Shown in pieces: positions 8,800 through 17,702 of a stretch of DNA of 64,000 nucleotides; the stretch's first letter is position 1; the number at the start of each line of letters is the position of its first letter. Below the pieces are notes generated by a model, which saw only the letters and a list, made by a program, of their open reading frames with translations, made no database searches and had not been told where the DNA came from. The position numbers and the translations under genes were made by a program. This DNA comes from Gammaproteobacteria bacterium. Its GTDB lineage: Bacteria; Pseudomonadota; Gammaproteobacteria; Pseudomonadales; Pseudohongiellaceae. The stretch lies in NCBI GenBank assembly GCA_002706685.1, contig PALV01000011.1:248001-312000 (forward strand), given 5' to 3'.

Positions 8800-9732
8800 G
8801 TGCGAGAAATAAAAATACTGGCGGCAACTCTGGCAATGGTTTGTTGCTCAGCTGACTTGTACGCCCAGCAAAACAACGGTATTCCTGGCCGCATTGATCG
8901 CATGTCCATGGAGGATCGCATCAACAGCGGGCTGGTATTTCACACGCATCAGTCAGAACCTGTTGAGCCTTTCCGTATTCTCGGCAACGTCTATTACGTG
9001 GGTGCGCTTAACCTTGCGTCCTATCTTGTCGCCACTCCTGAAGGCCACATACTGATCGATACCGGTGTGCATGATATGCCTGTGCAGATACGTGAAAGTA
9101 TCGACAAACTGGGGTTCAGGGTCGAAGACATAGAAATTATTCTCTCCAGCCACGCGCATTTCGATCACATTCAGGGCCACGCCATCATGAAGCGAATGAC
9201 AGGCGCGCAGGTCATGGCCTCTGATGCGGATGCCGACGCACTGGAAGCGGGGCAGGATCTTTCTCCGCTTGCTTTCGAGGGCTGGGAGCCGGTGATGGTC
9301 GATCGGCGCCTGCAGGATGGTGAGTCGATTACGCTTGGCGGTGTAACACTGACGCCTACGCTAGCGCCAGGTCACACACCAGGCTGCACAGTCTGGAGTC
9401 TGGATGTAGAGGACATGGGGCAGACCTACACTGTTGGTTACTTTGGCTGCAATGGTCCGAATGCCGGTGTTCAGCTGATCAATAACCCGCGCTTTCCGAC
9501 CCTGGTGGAAGACTCACTGACAGGCTTCGACAATATGGCGCAACTGGATCTGGATATATATCTGACCGGGCATCCAGAGCAACCCTTCGAAGGCATCGAG
9601 CATGCGATGCGTGTTCAGGTGCGTCCACATCCACTGCTTAATCAACAACCCTGGACTGAGTTTATTGCTGAACGGCGAGCAGAATTCCTGAGTCGTGTGG
9701 AGGCGGAAAGACAGCAGCTGCGATTACAGTAA
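8800..9732 (+). CDS. Subclass B3-like metallo-beta-lactamase-fold hydrolase
   Basis: A 310-residue exported protein. The signal peptide MREIKILAATLAMVCCSADL ends near YAQ. The two-zinc site of subclass B3 is fully present: His118, His120, Asp122, His123 (SSHAHFDH), His192 (APGHTPG) and His258 (LTGHPEQ). B3 enzymes such as L1 hydrolyse beta-lactams in the periplasm, but many environmental B3-like proteins have other or weak activity, so resistance should not be assumed. The usual HxGG after the first zinc motif is replaced by HIQGHA. Translation starts at GTG directly after the previous stop, with AGGTGA just upstream; starting at an internal ATG would destroy the signal peptide. Confidence 0.85.
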   Translation: MREIKILAATLAMVCCSADLYAQQNNGIPGRIDRMSMEDRINSGLVFHTHQSEPVEPFRILGNVYYVGALNLASYLVATPEGHILIDTGVHDMPVQIRESIDKLGFRVEDIEIILSSHAHFDHIQGHAIMKRMTGAQVMASDADADALEAGQDLSPLAFEGWEPVMVDRRLQDGESITLGGVTLTPTLAPGHTPGCTVWSLDVEDMGQTYTVGYFGCNGPNAGVQLINNPRFPTLVEDSLTGFDNMAQLDLDIYLTGHPEQPFEGIEHAMRVQVRPHPLLNQQPWTEFIAERRAEFLSRVEAERQQLRLQ

Positions 9733-9748
9733 ATATAATCTTGAAAGT

Positions 9749-10660
9749 ATGACTGATACTAAATCCATGCCACTGCAATTCCTGGTTTTTTCATTCAATC
9801 GGGGCGACTTCCTGAAGAATTGCGTGGACAGCATTATCCGCTGTGTGCCGAATTCTCACGTTACCATCTGGGATGACAATAGCGATGATGCTCTCACTCT
9901 GTCGATATTGGATGGCCTGGCAAAGACCTGCGATATCAGGCAACCGGCGAAATACGAATCGGGTGAGGGAAAATTGCATGGCGGATTGTATAAAAATATG
10001 CAATCGGCGATCGAAACTGTTTCCGGAAACCCCCTGATCTGTACAATTCAGGATGATATGCAGGTCGTGCGACCACTTCTTACAGATGAAGTGCTGCAGT
10101 GGCATGCGCTATACGAAAAAAATAAATTTAATGTTCTGCTACACCCCGGGTTTATAAAACGACTTAAAGAAAGAATTACTTTTGTTCCCAAGCTGAACGG
10201 ATATCACATTAATCGACAAAATCGCAGTGCGGGCGCACATTACTCTGATATATTTCTGACGCGTAAGGATGTGCTTCTGCGAGCAAACTGGCATTTCTCG
10301 AGCAACGAGGCGGTCAATGAACAACAGGCCCGAGAGAAATTATCCCAAATGGTATACATGAAAAATCCATTTGTAGCCTGGCTGCCTGGCGTCCCGGCGT
10401 GGCGAGGCCGCAAGCGTACCTGGGCGATGCGAGCCGCAGAGCGCAAAGGCAATTGTGGGTTCTATCCCTTCGAAATAATGGACGAAGCTACAGCCAGGCA
10501 GTTCTGTGAAAGGCCCGCTAAAGATATCCCTCTGGCCGAAAGCTATCTAACGCTGTCAGACAGCTCATTGCCAAAACCCTGGTTCTACTCTCCCTTGCAA
10601 CGCCGCGTGATCCTGAGAAAGCTCAATAAAATCGAACTTCGATTAACCCGCTCATCATGA
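9749..10660 (+). CDS. Glycosyltransferase-like protein (family 2 type)
   Basis: About 303 residues starting MTDTKSMPLQFLVFSFNRGD. The N-terminus has the GT-A pattern: FLVFSFNRGDFLKNCVDSII, then VTIWDDNSDD, and a likely nucleotide-metal motif CTIQDDMQVV near residue 107. A basic C-terminal half follows (RKRTWAMRAAERKG). The acceptor and sugar are unknown. The ATG at 9749 follows the metallo-beta-lactamase-like stop by 16 bp; an upstream reading would overlap that gene. It ends in an ATGA overlap with the next gene, implying coupled translation. Its DNA looks more A+T-rich than its neighbours (many AAA and ATA codons), a possible sign of acquisition. Confidence 0.7.
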   Translation: MTDTKSMPLQFLVFSFNRGDFLKNCVDSIIRCVPNSHVTIWDDNSDDALTLSILDGLAKTCDIRQPAKYESGEGKLHGGLYKNMQSAIETVSGNPLICTIQDDMQVVRPLLTDEVLQWHALYEKNKFNVLLHPGFIKRLKERITFVPKLNGYHINRQNRSAGAHYSDIFLTRKDVLLRANWHFSSNEAVNEQQAREKLSQMVYMKNPFVAWLPGVPAWRGRKRTWAMRAAERKGNCGFYPFEIMDEATARQFCERPAKDIPLAESYLTLSDSSLPKPWFYSPLQRRVILRKLNKIELRLTRSS

Positions 10661-11904
10661 GGCCCAATATGCAAAAGTCATTAGTCGTTTTTGGCGCGAC
10701 AAGTTTTGTCGGGCAGATTCTCTGCCGCTATCTGCATGAACTTAACCACGATGGTTCGCTTAAGTGGCTGATGGCGGCGCGCTCGGAAGAACGTCTAAAG
10801 GCAGTGCAAAAATCACTGGACGGTCCTCATACGCCAGATTTCCTTATCGCCGATGCCAATGATGAGGCCAGTCTTCGAGTGCTGTGTGATCAGGCAAGTG
10901 TGATTATTTCCACCGTTGGTCCTTACGCACTCTACGGTGAGCCGCTGGTCAAAGCCTGCGCAGAGACGGGTACCGACTACTGCGATCTGACCGGTGAAAC
11001 GCAGTGGATCCGGCGCATGATCGAACGCCATGAAGAGGCGGCAAAAAAGAGCGGTGCGCGTATCGTGCATTGCTGTGGTTTTGACTCGATTCCTTCCGAT
11101 CTGGGTGTGCTGTATACCCAGCATCAGTCGCAACAACAATTCGGCGAGCCATGTCAGCACATTAAAATGAGGGTCAGAAAATTCAAGGGGGGATTCTCTG
11201 GCGGAACCGTTGCCAGCATGATGAATGTCGCTAAAGAGGCCGCGGCAGATCCGGCACTGCGTCGTGAGATGCAGGATCCTTATTCAATCTGTCCGCCTGA
11301 TAAAAAACCAACAGTCAGGCAAAACAGGATCGCCGCTGTCCGTGAGGAAGAAATCGATAGCTGGATTGCGCCTTTTGTCATGGAGGGCATCAACACCCGC
11401 GTTGTGCATCGCTCACATGCGCTGCTGGGTCATCCATGGGGAATGGACTTTCTTTATGATGAAGCCGTCATGACGGGTGACGACAGCAAAGGCAAAGCAC
11501 GGGCCAAACGCACGGCGCGTGGCCAGTCATTGATGATGCTGGGTTTTGCTCTGGCACCAGGCCGCTGGCTGATGAGCCGCTTCCTGCCAAAACCGGGAGA
11601 AGGGCCCAGCCCGGAGATGCAACGCACCGGTTTCTTCGATCTGGTGTTTGTGGGCCACACTCGCAGCGGTGAAACCGTTCGCACTTATCTTTATGGAGAG
11701 CGTGATCCAGGGTATGGCGCCACAGCGCGTATGCTGGGACAGGCGGCTATCTGCCTGTCACAGGACATAGACCGTAGCGAGGTGGCGGGTGGGTTTTGGA
11801 CGCCAGCCTCTGCGATGGGATCCAGATTAATCGAGCGGCTTGAGCGGTATGCGGGTCTTCGTTTTAGTACTGAAACAAAGACCCCGCCGAAGCGGGGTCT
11901 TTAG
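10657..11904 (+). CDS. Saccharopine dehydrogenase-like NAD(P)-binding protein (trans-acting enoyl reductase family)
   Basis: A 415-residue protein with an N-terminal Rossmann fold (VVFGATSFVGQILCRYL at about 9-25) and the family's DYCDLTGETQWIRRMI and CCGFDSIPSDLGV blocks. Mycobacterial relatives act as trans-acting enoyl reductases for lipid synthesis; most bacterial members have no assigned substrate. The middle shows a GGFSGGTVASMM loop and the end is compact. The ATG overlaps the glycosyltransferase stop (ATGA at 10657-10660); a second Met four codons in (10669) is an alternative start. Its last codons lie in the arm of the terminator hairpin at 11877-11902. Confidence 0.85.
   Translation: MRPNMQKSLVVFGATSFVGQILCRYLHELNHDGSLKWLMAARSEERLKAVQKSLDGPHTPDFLIADANDEASLRVLCDQASVIISTVGPYALYGEPLVKACAETGTDYCDLTGETQWIRRMIERHEEAAKKSGARIVHCCGFDSIPSDLGVLYTQHQSQQQFGEPCQHIKMRVRKFKGGFSGGTVASMMNVAKEAAADPALRREMQDPYSICPPDKKPTVRQNRIAAVREEEIDSWIAPFVMEGINTRVVHRSHALLGHPWGMDFLYDEAVMTGDDSKGKARAKRTARGQSLMMLGFALAPGRWLMSRFLPKPGEGPSPEMQRTGFFDLVFVGHTRSGETVRTYLYGERDPGYGATARMLGQAAICLSQDIDRSEVAGGFWTPASAMGSRLIERLERYAGLRFSTETKTPPKRGL
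11877..11902. terminator. Bidirectional rho-independent terminator
   Basis: The 11-bp stem AAAGACCCCGC (11877-11887) with GCGGGGTCTTT (11892-11902) closes a CGAA tetraloop. It overlaps the stop of the rightward enoyl-reductase-like gene and lies 28 bp past the stop of the leftward adhesin gene, so it can end both convergent transcripts. Confidence 0.85.
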
Positions 11905-11929
11905 TGTTACAGAATAACGCCTGGCTGAC

Positions 11930-14900
11930 TTAACCGACGTCTTCGGCTACGCCTATAACGGTGATGGTGACAGTATTGGTTGTACTGGCGCTGGCACCAT
12001 CCACATCGTACTGGTACGTCAGATCAACAGTTTCGCCCTCATCCAGGAAGTCGACGCTACCCTGATCGAATGACAGGATGCCGTTGCTGTCAACATTGGC
12101 AGTAACTGCAGGGCCGCCGACCTGAATAAGGTCACTCACGCTCAGAATGCCGCCGTCGGGGTCAGTTGCTCCAGACAGCAGATCGAAGCGGAATGTGCCT
12201 CCACCCATTTCTTCAAGCGTATAACCCAGGAAGTCGTCACGCTGCTGCGCAGCCAACTGTGCCAGATCAAAGCCCCAGGTTGCGGCAACAAAAGTACCCG
12301 GGTCGTTTATCGAGGCGATATCGTTGCTGTAGTTATAGACGCTCCAGTTGGGAATCTCCATCAACATCGTGCTTGTTGAGCCTGAGGCATTGAATGCCGA
12401 CAGCATCGTCCCGCCGTAGGTGCCACCAGGGTACGAATTCAATGTGTAACTGCCATCGGGTCCCACTGCAGAGTTAAGGTTGGCACTGATCGTTGGCATG
12501 TTGCTTTGATAGTTTGAAATACCCAGGTACTGACTGGCGAAGCTTGAAATATTGGGCTCGCTATAGACACTGTGCCCGCCCGCGTACAGAAGCTTGCCAC
12601 CCTGTTGCAGGTAGCTGGTCAACGTACTCACATTCTGGCTGGTAAGGTTGGTGTTCGCTCTGTCCCCGACAGACCAGATAACAAGATCATAATTATTCAA
12701 GTCTTGAGAGGGGTTGTTATTGACCCCGATCGTAGTCTGGTCGTAGTCATATCCATTAGCGTCGAGAGAAGAAAACCACAAAGACTTCCAGCTTCTGTCG
12801 TTGGAGTCATCGACGAAAAGAATGCTTGAAATCTCCCCGTCAATCTTTTTCTCACTCACTGTAACGCTCAGTGGTGCAATGGTAGGAGCCGACGGGTTTT
12901 CTGCCCCAGTAACCGTAATGCTCAGCGTTGCCGTATCTGAATTGCCCAGGTTGTCGGTGACGGTATATTCAATCACCTCAGTATAAGTGTCACCTTCAGG
13001 CAGGGTAGTGAACTGACCTTGATCATCGTAAAAATAGCTGCCATCCCGATCCACTTTGAGAATGGCGCCAGACGCCAGCGTCAAAGTAATCGAGTTGCCC
13101 ACAATGGCGCTGCCGTTAACATTGCTGACTTCGAATGTAGCTGCGGTGCCAAGGTCATCATTGCTCAGTACATTTCCGGAAACCGTCGCAGATTGGGCAA
13201 CACCATAGGTGCCGATGGTGAACGCGTTCCAATTTTCATCGGCCTGGCTTTCCCAGGTCAGGGAGTCCAGTGCGTTGTTGATGGCCAGCACACCATGGAA
13301 CTCTGTTTGACCGGATACTCCGGTGACAGTCGAGTCGGTGCTGATGCCGTAACGACCTGGCTCCGGGTTGGTTTTGACCCAGGCATCGGTCCATCCGAAA
13401 TAACCAGAGTCTGAGCTGCTGTCGGCACTGGAGACCACTTCGAAGTCCTGGTCGAAGATATATCCATTTCTGTTCATGCTGACGATGGCAAAGAACAGGT
13501 TTTCGACCGGTTCGGAGAATGTCAGCGTGCGAGGAGAGTCCGCATGATTCAGTCGGATTATGTCGTTGTTGGTAGGTCCGTTAGCAACCTCAGCAGAAGT
13601 GTATACTCCAACGCCTTCGGTGCTGATAATCACGCCCCCGTTCTTGGTGACATAATAGTCTTCACTGCCGGCATCGTTAAACTGGACACCTGGCACAGAA
13701 CCCCAGGGCTCGGCAGCCTGACCTTGATACGTGACACCAATAGTCCGGTCACTTAGTGTGATGGTTCCCTGCACCAGATAAGTGGGGTTTCTACCACCGA
13801 CCTGAGAGATAAGCGTCGCGCTGGTCCAGTCAACCCAGTAAACCGTGTTGTCAGTATTGGTTGTTGCTGCACTGGCAGTCAGCGCATTGCTGTCGTCTTC
13901 AGCGGTTGGGCCATCAGGGGTGCCGGTGATGTTGACGGTCACGGTGCTGGTTGTACCGTCAACACTGCTTACAGTAAAGATATCAGTGACCAGCTCGCCT
14001 TCTTCCAGGTCGTTTAGTGCACCATCGGAGGCGAAGCTCCAGTTACCATTGGCATCGATACTGAAACTGCCATAGGTGCCAGCAGTATTTGTTTGGGCAT
14101 TGAAGAATGCCTCGCCATTATCGACGTCAGTTATCGACAAGGTGCCAGACGCAGTGAGCTGAGAATCTGTCTCGGTCAGGTCGACCACTGCGTTACCCAG
14201 CTCGGCAACATCATTGGCGCCTTCAATTGTGATGCCCACGGTCTGGGTGTCCGTGCCACCCTTGCCATCGCTGACAGTCACTACAAATTCCTGCTCCGCC
14301 GTTTCACCCTCGGCAAGCGATTTGAGGCTCTCCTGTTCTTCTCCACTGAGCTCATAGGTCCAGGCGATGTTGCCACCAGTACCATTGCCGGTTGTATCAG
14401 TTGTCACTGACGCCGTCAGAGTACCGACCGTGCCGCTGTTGGCAGCATTGGTGCTAACGCTGTGAACGTCAGTGAGGTCGATGTCTTCAAAATTAAGCGT
14501 GCCATTGGCATTCAGCGTGCTGTTACCAACATGCTGATAGATACCAGTGGAGTTTTTGTAGCTCAATTCCAATGATGCTTCGCCACCACCCTCATAGAAA
14601 TACAGTTCAAGCGGATAGATGCCGGGCTCAAGATACTTGGTGCCTTCGAAGGCTGTTTCCGCGAAGTAACCTGAATTGCTGATGATGTAGTCATTGTTAA
14701 CTGACAAAAACACACCATCATCGTTGAACGTGCGGAAGGTGTATGTGTCGGCCTCTGTGATCAGGATCTGCGTCGTTAATCTGGCGAAGAAATTGTTGTT
14801 GATGCCACCCGTTGTGCTTTCACCCGTGGCTTGCGCCGCTGGCCACGGGGTGCTGCCGGGTATCTCTCCGGCAAAACCACCTGGGTCATCCGTGTAGTCT

Positions 14901-17530
14901 ACGACACTGGTGTATACAGTGTAGTCGGGTGAATTATTGGCTGCGTAGGTCTGCAGATTCGACAGTTTGTCGGAGTTGTAACCGACCCATTGCTCAACCT
15001 TGAATGGCGCCTGAATCGGGTTCATGGTTACCGTGGCGCTGCTGTCACCGCCGGTAATCTCAGGCGCATCATTGACGCCTGTGACGGTCACAGTGACTGT
15101 ATTGGTGGCAATGGCGCCGTGTGCGTCTGTTGCCTGAACCTGAAGATCTACAGTGGTGGTTTCACCCTGCGCAAGAGACTGGAAGTCACCGTCCGGGTTA
15201 AAGCTGAGTACCGAGCCATTAATTTCAGTACTGCCACCGGCAGGCGTATTGAGAACCACGTAGTCCAGCGTGCTGCCGTCGTCATCACTGTCGATATCAT
15301 TGCCGAGTGCGGCCAGGTCCAGCGTAACAGCAGAGCCATCCTCTGTAGCGGCGATAGCTGAGGCTGCCAGCGTAGGCGCATCATTCGCGCCCGTGACCGT
15401 TACAGTGACGGTGTTGCTTGTGCTGGCACCCCGGGAATCGGTTGCCTGTACCTGCAAATCGAAGCTGGTAGCCTGATCTTTGGCGAGATTCTGGAAGTCT
15501 GTACCGGGGTCAAAGCTCAGTACGCCGTTTGCGTCGATGGAAGCCGAGCCGCCGGGCGCTGAGCTGAGCAGGCTGTAGGTAAGGGAGCTGCCAGTGTCTT
15601 CGCTATCTACGTCATCACCCAGTGTGGTCAGGTCCAGCGAAGCGGTATTGCCATCTTCCTGCGCAGCAAGTGTAGCTGCCGCAAGCGTCGGCGCATCATT
15701 AGTGCCGGTGACGGTGATAGTGACATCGTTGCTGGCGCTGGCACCGTGGGCATCAGTAGCTGTTACACCAATGACAACCTGATGCGTTTCACCCTCGTTC
15801 AGATCCTGGAAGTCGCTGCCAGGTGCAAAGCTCAGGCTGGTACCAGTGATACTGGCGCTGCCTTCTGACGGAGCCCCGCTGATGCTGTAGCTGAGATTGC
15901 TGCCGTGATTGTCGCTGTCGACATCAGCGCCCAGCGCAGCCAGGTCAACAGAGATGGCGTTGCCATCTTCGGTCGCTGCGCCCGTGCCGGCTGCCAGCGT
16001 CGGATCATCATTGGTGCCGGTCACATCAATCGTCAATGTTGCCGGCGCGGATACTGCGCCTTTATTGTCGGTGGCGGTATAGGTCAGCGAAATGGTGGTG
16101 AGTTCACCTTTGGCCAGGCCCTGAAAGTCGCTGCCCGGATCAAATGTGAACGTGCCATCGCCATTGTTGGTCAGCGATCCGGCAGATGGACCGCCGATAA
16201 TGTTGTACTGCAAGGTGCTGCCGCTGTCGTCACTATCGACGTCGTCACCAACGAATGCGCCAGTGACCGTGTTACCGTCTTCAACGGCTGCCACTGAAAC
16301 TGCCTCAACAGTTGGAGCATCGTTTTTGCCGGTGACGGTGATGGTGACATTATTGACCGCGCTGGCGCCATGTGTGTCGGTTGCGGTTACTTCAACGATG
16401 ACGTCACGAGTCTCGCCTTCGGCCAGGTTCTGGAAGTCGTCACCCGGTGAAAATGTCAGGCTGGTGCCGCTGATGCTAGCGCTCCCTTCGGCTGGCTGGC
16501 CGGTAACCGAATAGGTCAGGCTGCTGCCGCTGTCGTCGCTGTCGACGTCATCGCCCAGCGGCGCAAGGTCGATACTTACGACGTTGCCGTCTTCATTGGC
16601 TGCACCCGCGCCGGCGCCGAGCGTCGGCGCATCATTGACGCCGGTCACGGTGATAGACAGTGATGCCGGATCAGAGACTGCGCCATGGCGGTCGGTTGCG
16701 GTATAACTCAGGGTGATGGTAGTGGGCTGACCCTGGGCAAGACTCTGGAAATCGCTGCCTGGGTTGAATGTAAAGGTGCCGTCGCCATTATTGGTCAGCG
16801 TGCCGGCATTTGGCCCGCCAACAATGGTGTATGTCAGGTCATTGATGTCATTGTCCGAATCGACGTCGTCGCCCTGGAAAGTGCCGGAAACAGCCGATCC
16901 GTCTTCAATTGCTGAGATAGCTACAGCTTCAACGGTTGGTGTGTCATTGACGCCGGTCACTGTCACCGAGGCTTTCGCCCAGCTGAGCGTGCCATTGGCC
17001 ATGCGAATGGCGTAAATAAAACTGTCTGTCAGCGTGTCACCCAGTGCCAGTTCAGTCAGGTCCGCTGCGGCCTGACCACTGATGCTGGCGGCATCGTAGG
17101 CGATTTTGCCGTCAGTTGTAATCCAGATGTCGGCTCCAAACTGACTGGTGTTTTCAGCCAGGCCACTGACACCAGCTTCATCCTGGGTCAACAGATCACC
17201 TGCTTCATATCCTTCCATGGCGCCGCTGTCATTGACGCCGTCGTCGACCGACCAGAGCCACTTGGCATTGCCCGCCAGATCGTTATCCATGACATCAAGG
17301 AAATAAACCGAGTCCTGATAATCAATCCGCCCGGACCCGGTTCCGAATAAATCGTCCTTTGCCTGGGGCGTGTTTCTGAAGGATTGTTCTGTGCCCCCGC
17401 CCGTGTTCTTGGAGTTTCCTTTGCCATTGCCACTGGCGCTAGCCTGTTGTTCCGCACTATTGTTGTCGTTAGCGCTCTGCTCGGGCTGGTCTTTGCTCTT
17501 GTTTTTATCTTTGTTCTTGTTATTGCTCAT
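11930..17530 (-). CDS. Giant cadherin/VCBS-repeat adhesin-like protein
   Basis: A 1,866-residue acidic surface-type protein. The start at 17530 (MSNNKNKDKNKSKDQPEQ) has AGGAG 8 nt upstream. Approximate order: a Lys/Asn/Gln-rich tail (1-65); an Asp-rich VCBS-like domain (70-195); six tandem cadherin-like repeats of about 104 residues, each ending VTGxNDxPT (196-820); a PA14/GLEYA-like carbohydrate-binding region (about 835-1010); VCBS-like domains (about 1010-1210); a lectin-like unknown block (1225-1445); another VCBS unit (about 1450-1550); a ThuA/GATase-like Rossmann region (ILFVDDSNDRSWKSL, about 1568-1685); and a last cadherin-like domain. No Sec signal, RTX nonapeptides or adjacent type I exporter is visible. 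Biofilm or surface attachment is inferred. It lies divergent to the response regulator gene. Confidence 0.85.
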   Translation of the reverse strand: MSNNKNKDKNKSKDQPEQSANDNNSAEQQASASGNGKGNSKNTGGGTEQSFRNTPQAKDDLFGTGSGRIDYQDSVYFLDVMDNDLAGNAKWLWSVDDGVNDSGAMEGYEAGDLLTQDEAGVSGLAENTSQFGADIWITTDGKIAYDAASISGQAAADLTELALGDTLTDSFIYAIRMANGTLSWAKASVTVTGVNDTPTVEAVAISAIEDGSAVSGTFQGDDVDSDNDINDLTYTIVGGPNAGTLTNNGDGTFTFNPGSDFQSLAQGQPTTITLSYTATDRHGAVSDPASLSITVTGVNDAPTLGAGAGAANEDGNVVSIDLAPLGDDVDSDDSGSSLTYSVTGQPAEGSASISGTSLTFSPGDDFQNLAEGETRDVIVEVTATDTHGASAVNNVTITVTGKNDAPTVEAVSVAAVEDGNTVTGAFVGDDVDSDDSGSTLQYNIIGGPSAGSLTNNGDGTFTFDPGSDFQGLAKGELTTISLTYTATDNKGAVSAPATLTIDVTGTNDDPTLAAGTGAATEDGNAISVDLAALGADVDSDNHGSNLSYSISGAPSEGSASITGTSLSFAPGSDFQDLNEGETHQVVIGVTATDAHGASASNDVTITVTGTNDAPTLAAATLAAQEDGNTASLDLTTLGDDVDSEDTGSSLTYSLLSSAPGGSASIDANGVLSFDPGTDFQNLAKDQATSFDLQVQATDSRGASTSNTVTVTVTGANDAPTLAASAIAATEDGSAVTLDLAALGNDIDSDDDGSTLDYVVLNTPAGGSTEINGSVLSFNPDGDFQSLAQGETTTVDLQVQATDAHGAIATNTVTVTVTGVNDAPEITGGDSSATVTMNPIQAPFKVEQWVGYNSDKLSNLQTYAANNSPDYTVYTSVVDYTDDPGGFAGEIPGSTPWPAAQATGESTTGGINNNFFARLTTQILITEADTYTFRTFNDDGVFLSVNNDYIISNSGYFAETAFEGTKYLEPGIYPLELYFYEGGGEASLELSYKNSTGIYQHVGNSTLNANGTLNFEDIDLTDVHSVSTNAANSGTVGTLTASVTTDTTGNGTGGNIAWTYELSGEEQESLKSLAEGETAEQEFVVTVSDGKGGTDTQTVGITIEGANDVAELGNAVVDLTETDSQLTASGTLSITDVDNGEAFFNAQTNTAGTYGSFSIDANGNWSFASDGALNDLEEGELVTDIFTVSSVDGTTSTVTVNITGTPDGPTAEDDSNALTASAATTNTDNTVYWVDWTSATLISQVGGRNPTYLVQGTITLSDRTIGVTYQGQAAEPWGSVPGVQFNDAGSEDYYVTKNGGVIISTEGVGVYTSAEVANGPTNNDIIRLNHADSPRTLTFSEPVENLFFAIVSMNRNGYIFDQDFEVVSSADSSSDSGYFGWTDAWVKTNPEPGRYGISTDSTVTGVSGQTEFHGVLAINNALDSLTWESQADENWNAFTIGTYGVAQSATVSGNVLSNDDLGTAATFEVSNVNGSAIVGNSITLTLASGAILKVDRDGSYFYDDQGQFTTLPEGDTYTEVIEYTVTDNLGNSDTATLSITVTGAENPSAPTIAPLSVTVSEKKIDGEISSILFVDDSNDRSWKSLWFSSLDANGYDYDQTTIGVNNNPSQDLNNYDLVIWSVGDRANTNLTSQNVSTLTSYLQQGGKLLYAGGHSVYSEPNISSFASQYLGISNYQSNMPTISANLNSAVGPDGSYTLNSYPGGTYGGTMLSAFNASGSTSTMLMEIPNWSVYNYSNDIASINDPGTFVAATWGFDLAQLAAQQRDDFLGYTLEEMGGGTFRFDLLSGATDPDGGILSVSDLIQVGGPAVTANVDSNGILSFDQGSVDFLDEGETVDLTYQYDVDGASASTTNTVTITVIGVAEDVG
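15072..16944 (-). repeat. Six tandem cadherin-like coding repeats, ~310 bp each
   Basis: Boundaries at the NDxPT motif fall near 16944, 16636, 16325, 16010, 15697, 15387 and 15072, a period of 308-315 bp. Repeats 1 and 3 share GGPxAGxLTNNGDGTFTF; repeats 2 and 4 share EGSASIxGTSLxF; repeats 5 and 6 resemble each other. The order is therefore A-B-A-B-C-C, pointing to duplication of a two-repeat block. Confidence 0.85.
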
Positions 17531-17702
17531 TTTTATTCTCCTGTCGCGACGGGGTTTGGCAGGATTAAGATGGTATGCCCATGAGAGACTCATTGCTATC
17601 AACCCAAAGGTTGAATCTCTGTAACAAAAAGTAGAGCTGTCAGTCTGTTAGCAAACATTCTGGTAACATTGAGCAGGCTTAAATCAGGTTCGAGACAGAA
17701 AA

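Noticed and set aside
15072..16944. Periodic repeats as a CRISPR array
   Set aside because: The period is about 310 bp and in frame with protein domains; there are no short identical repeats with unique spacers.
12166..17015. Many rightward open frames opposite the adhesin gene
   Set aside because: They are shadows of the repetitive, low-complexity adhesin coding sequence: no ribosome sites, no recognisable domains, and they recur with the repeat period.
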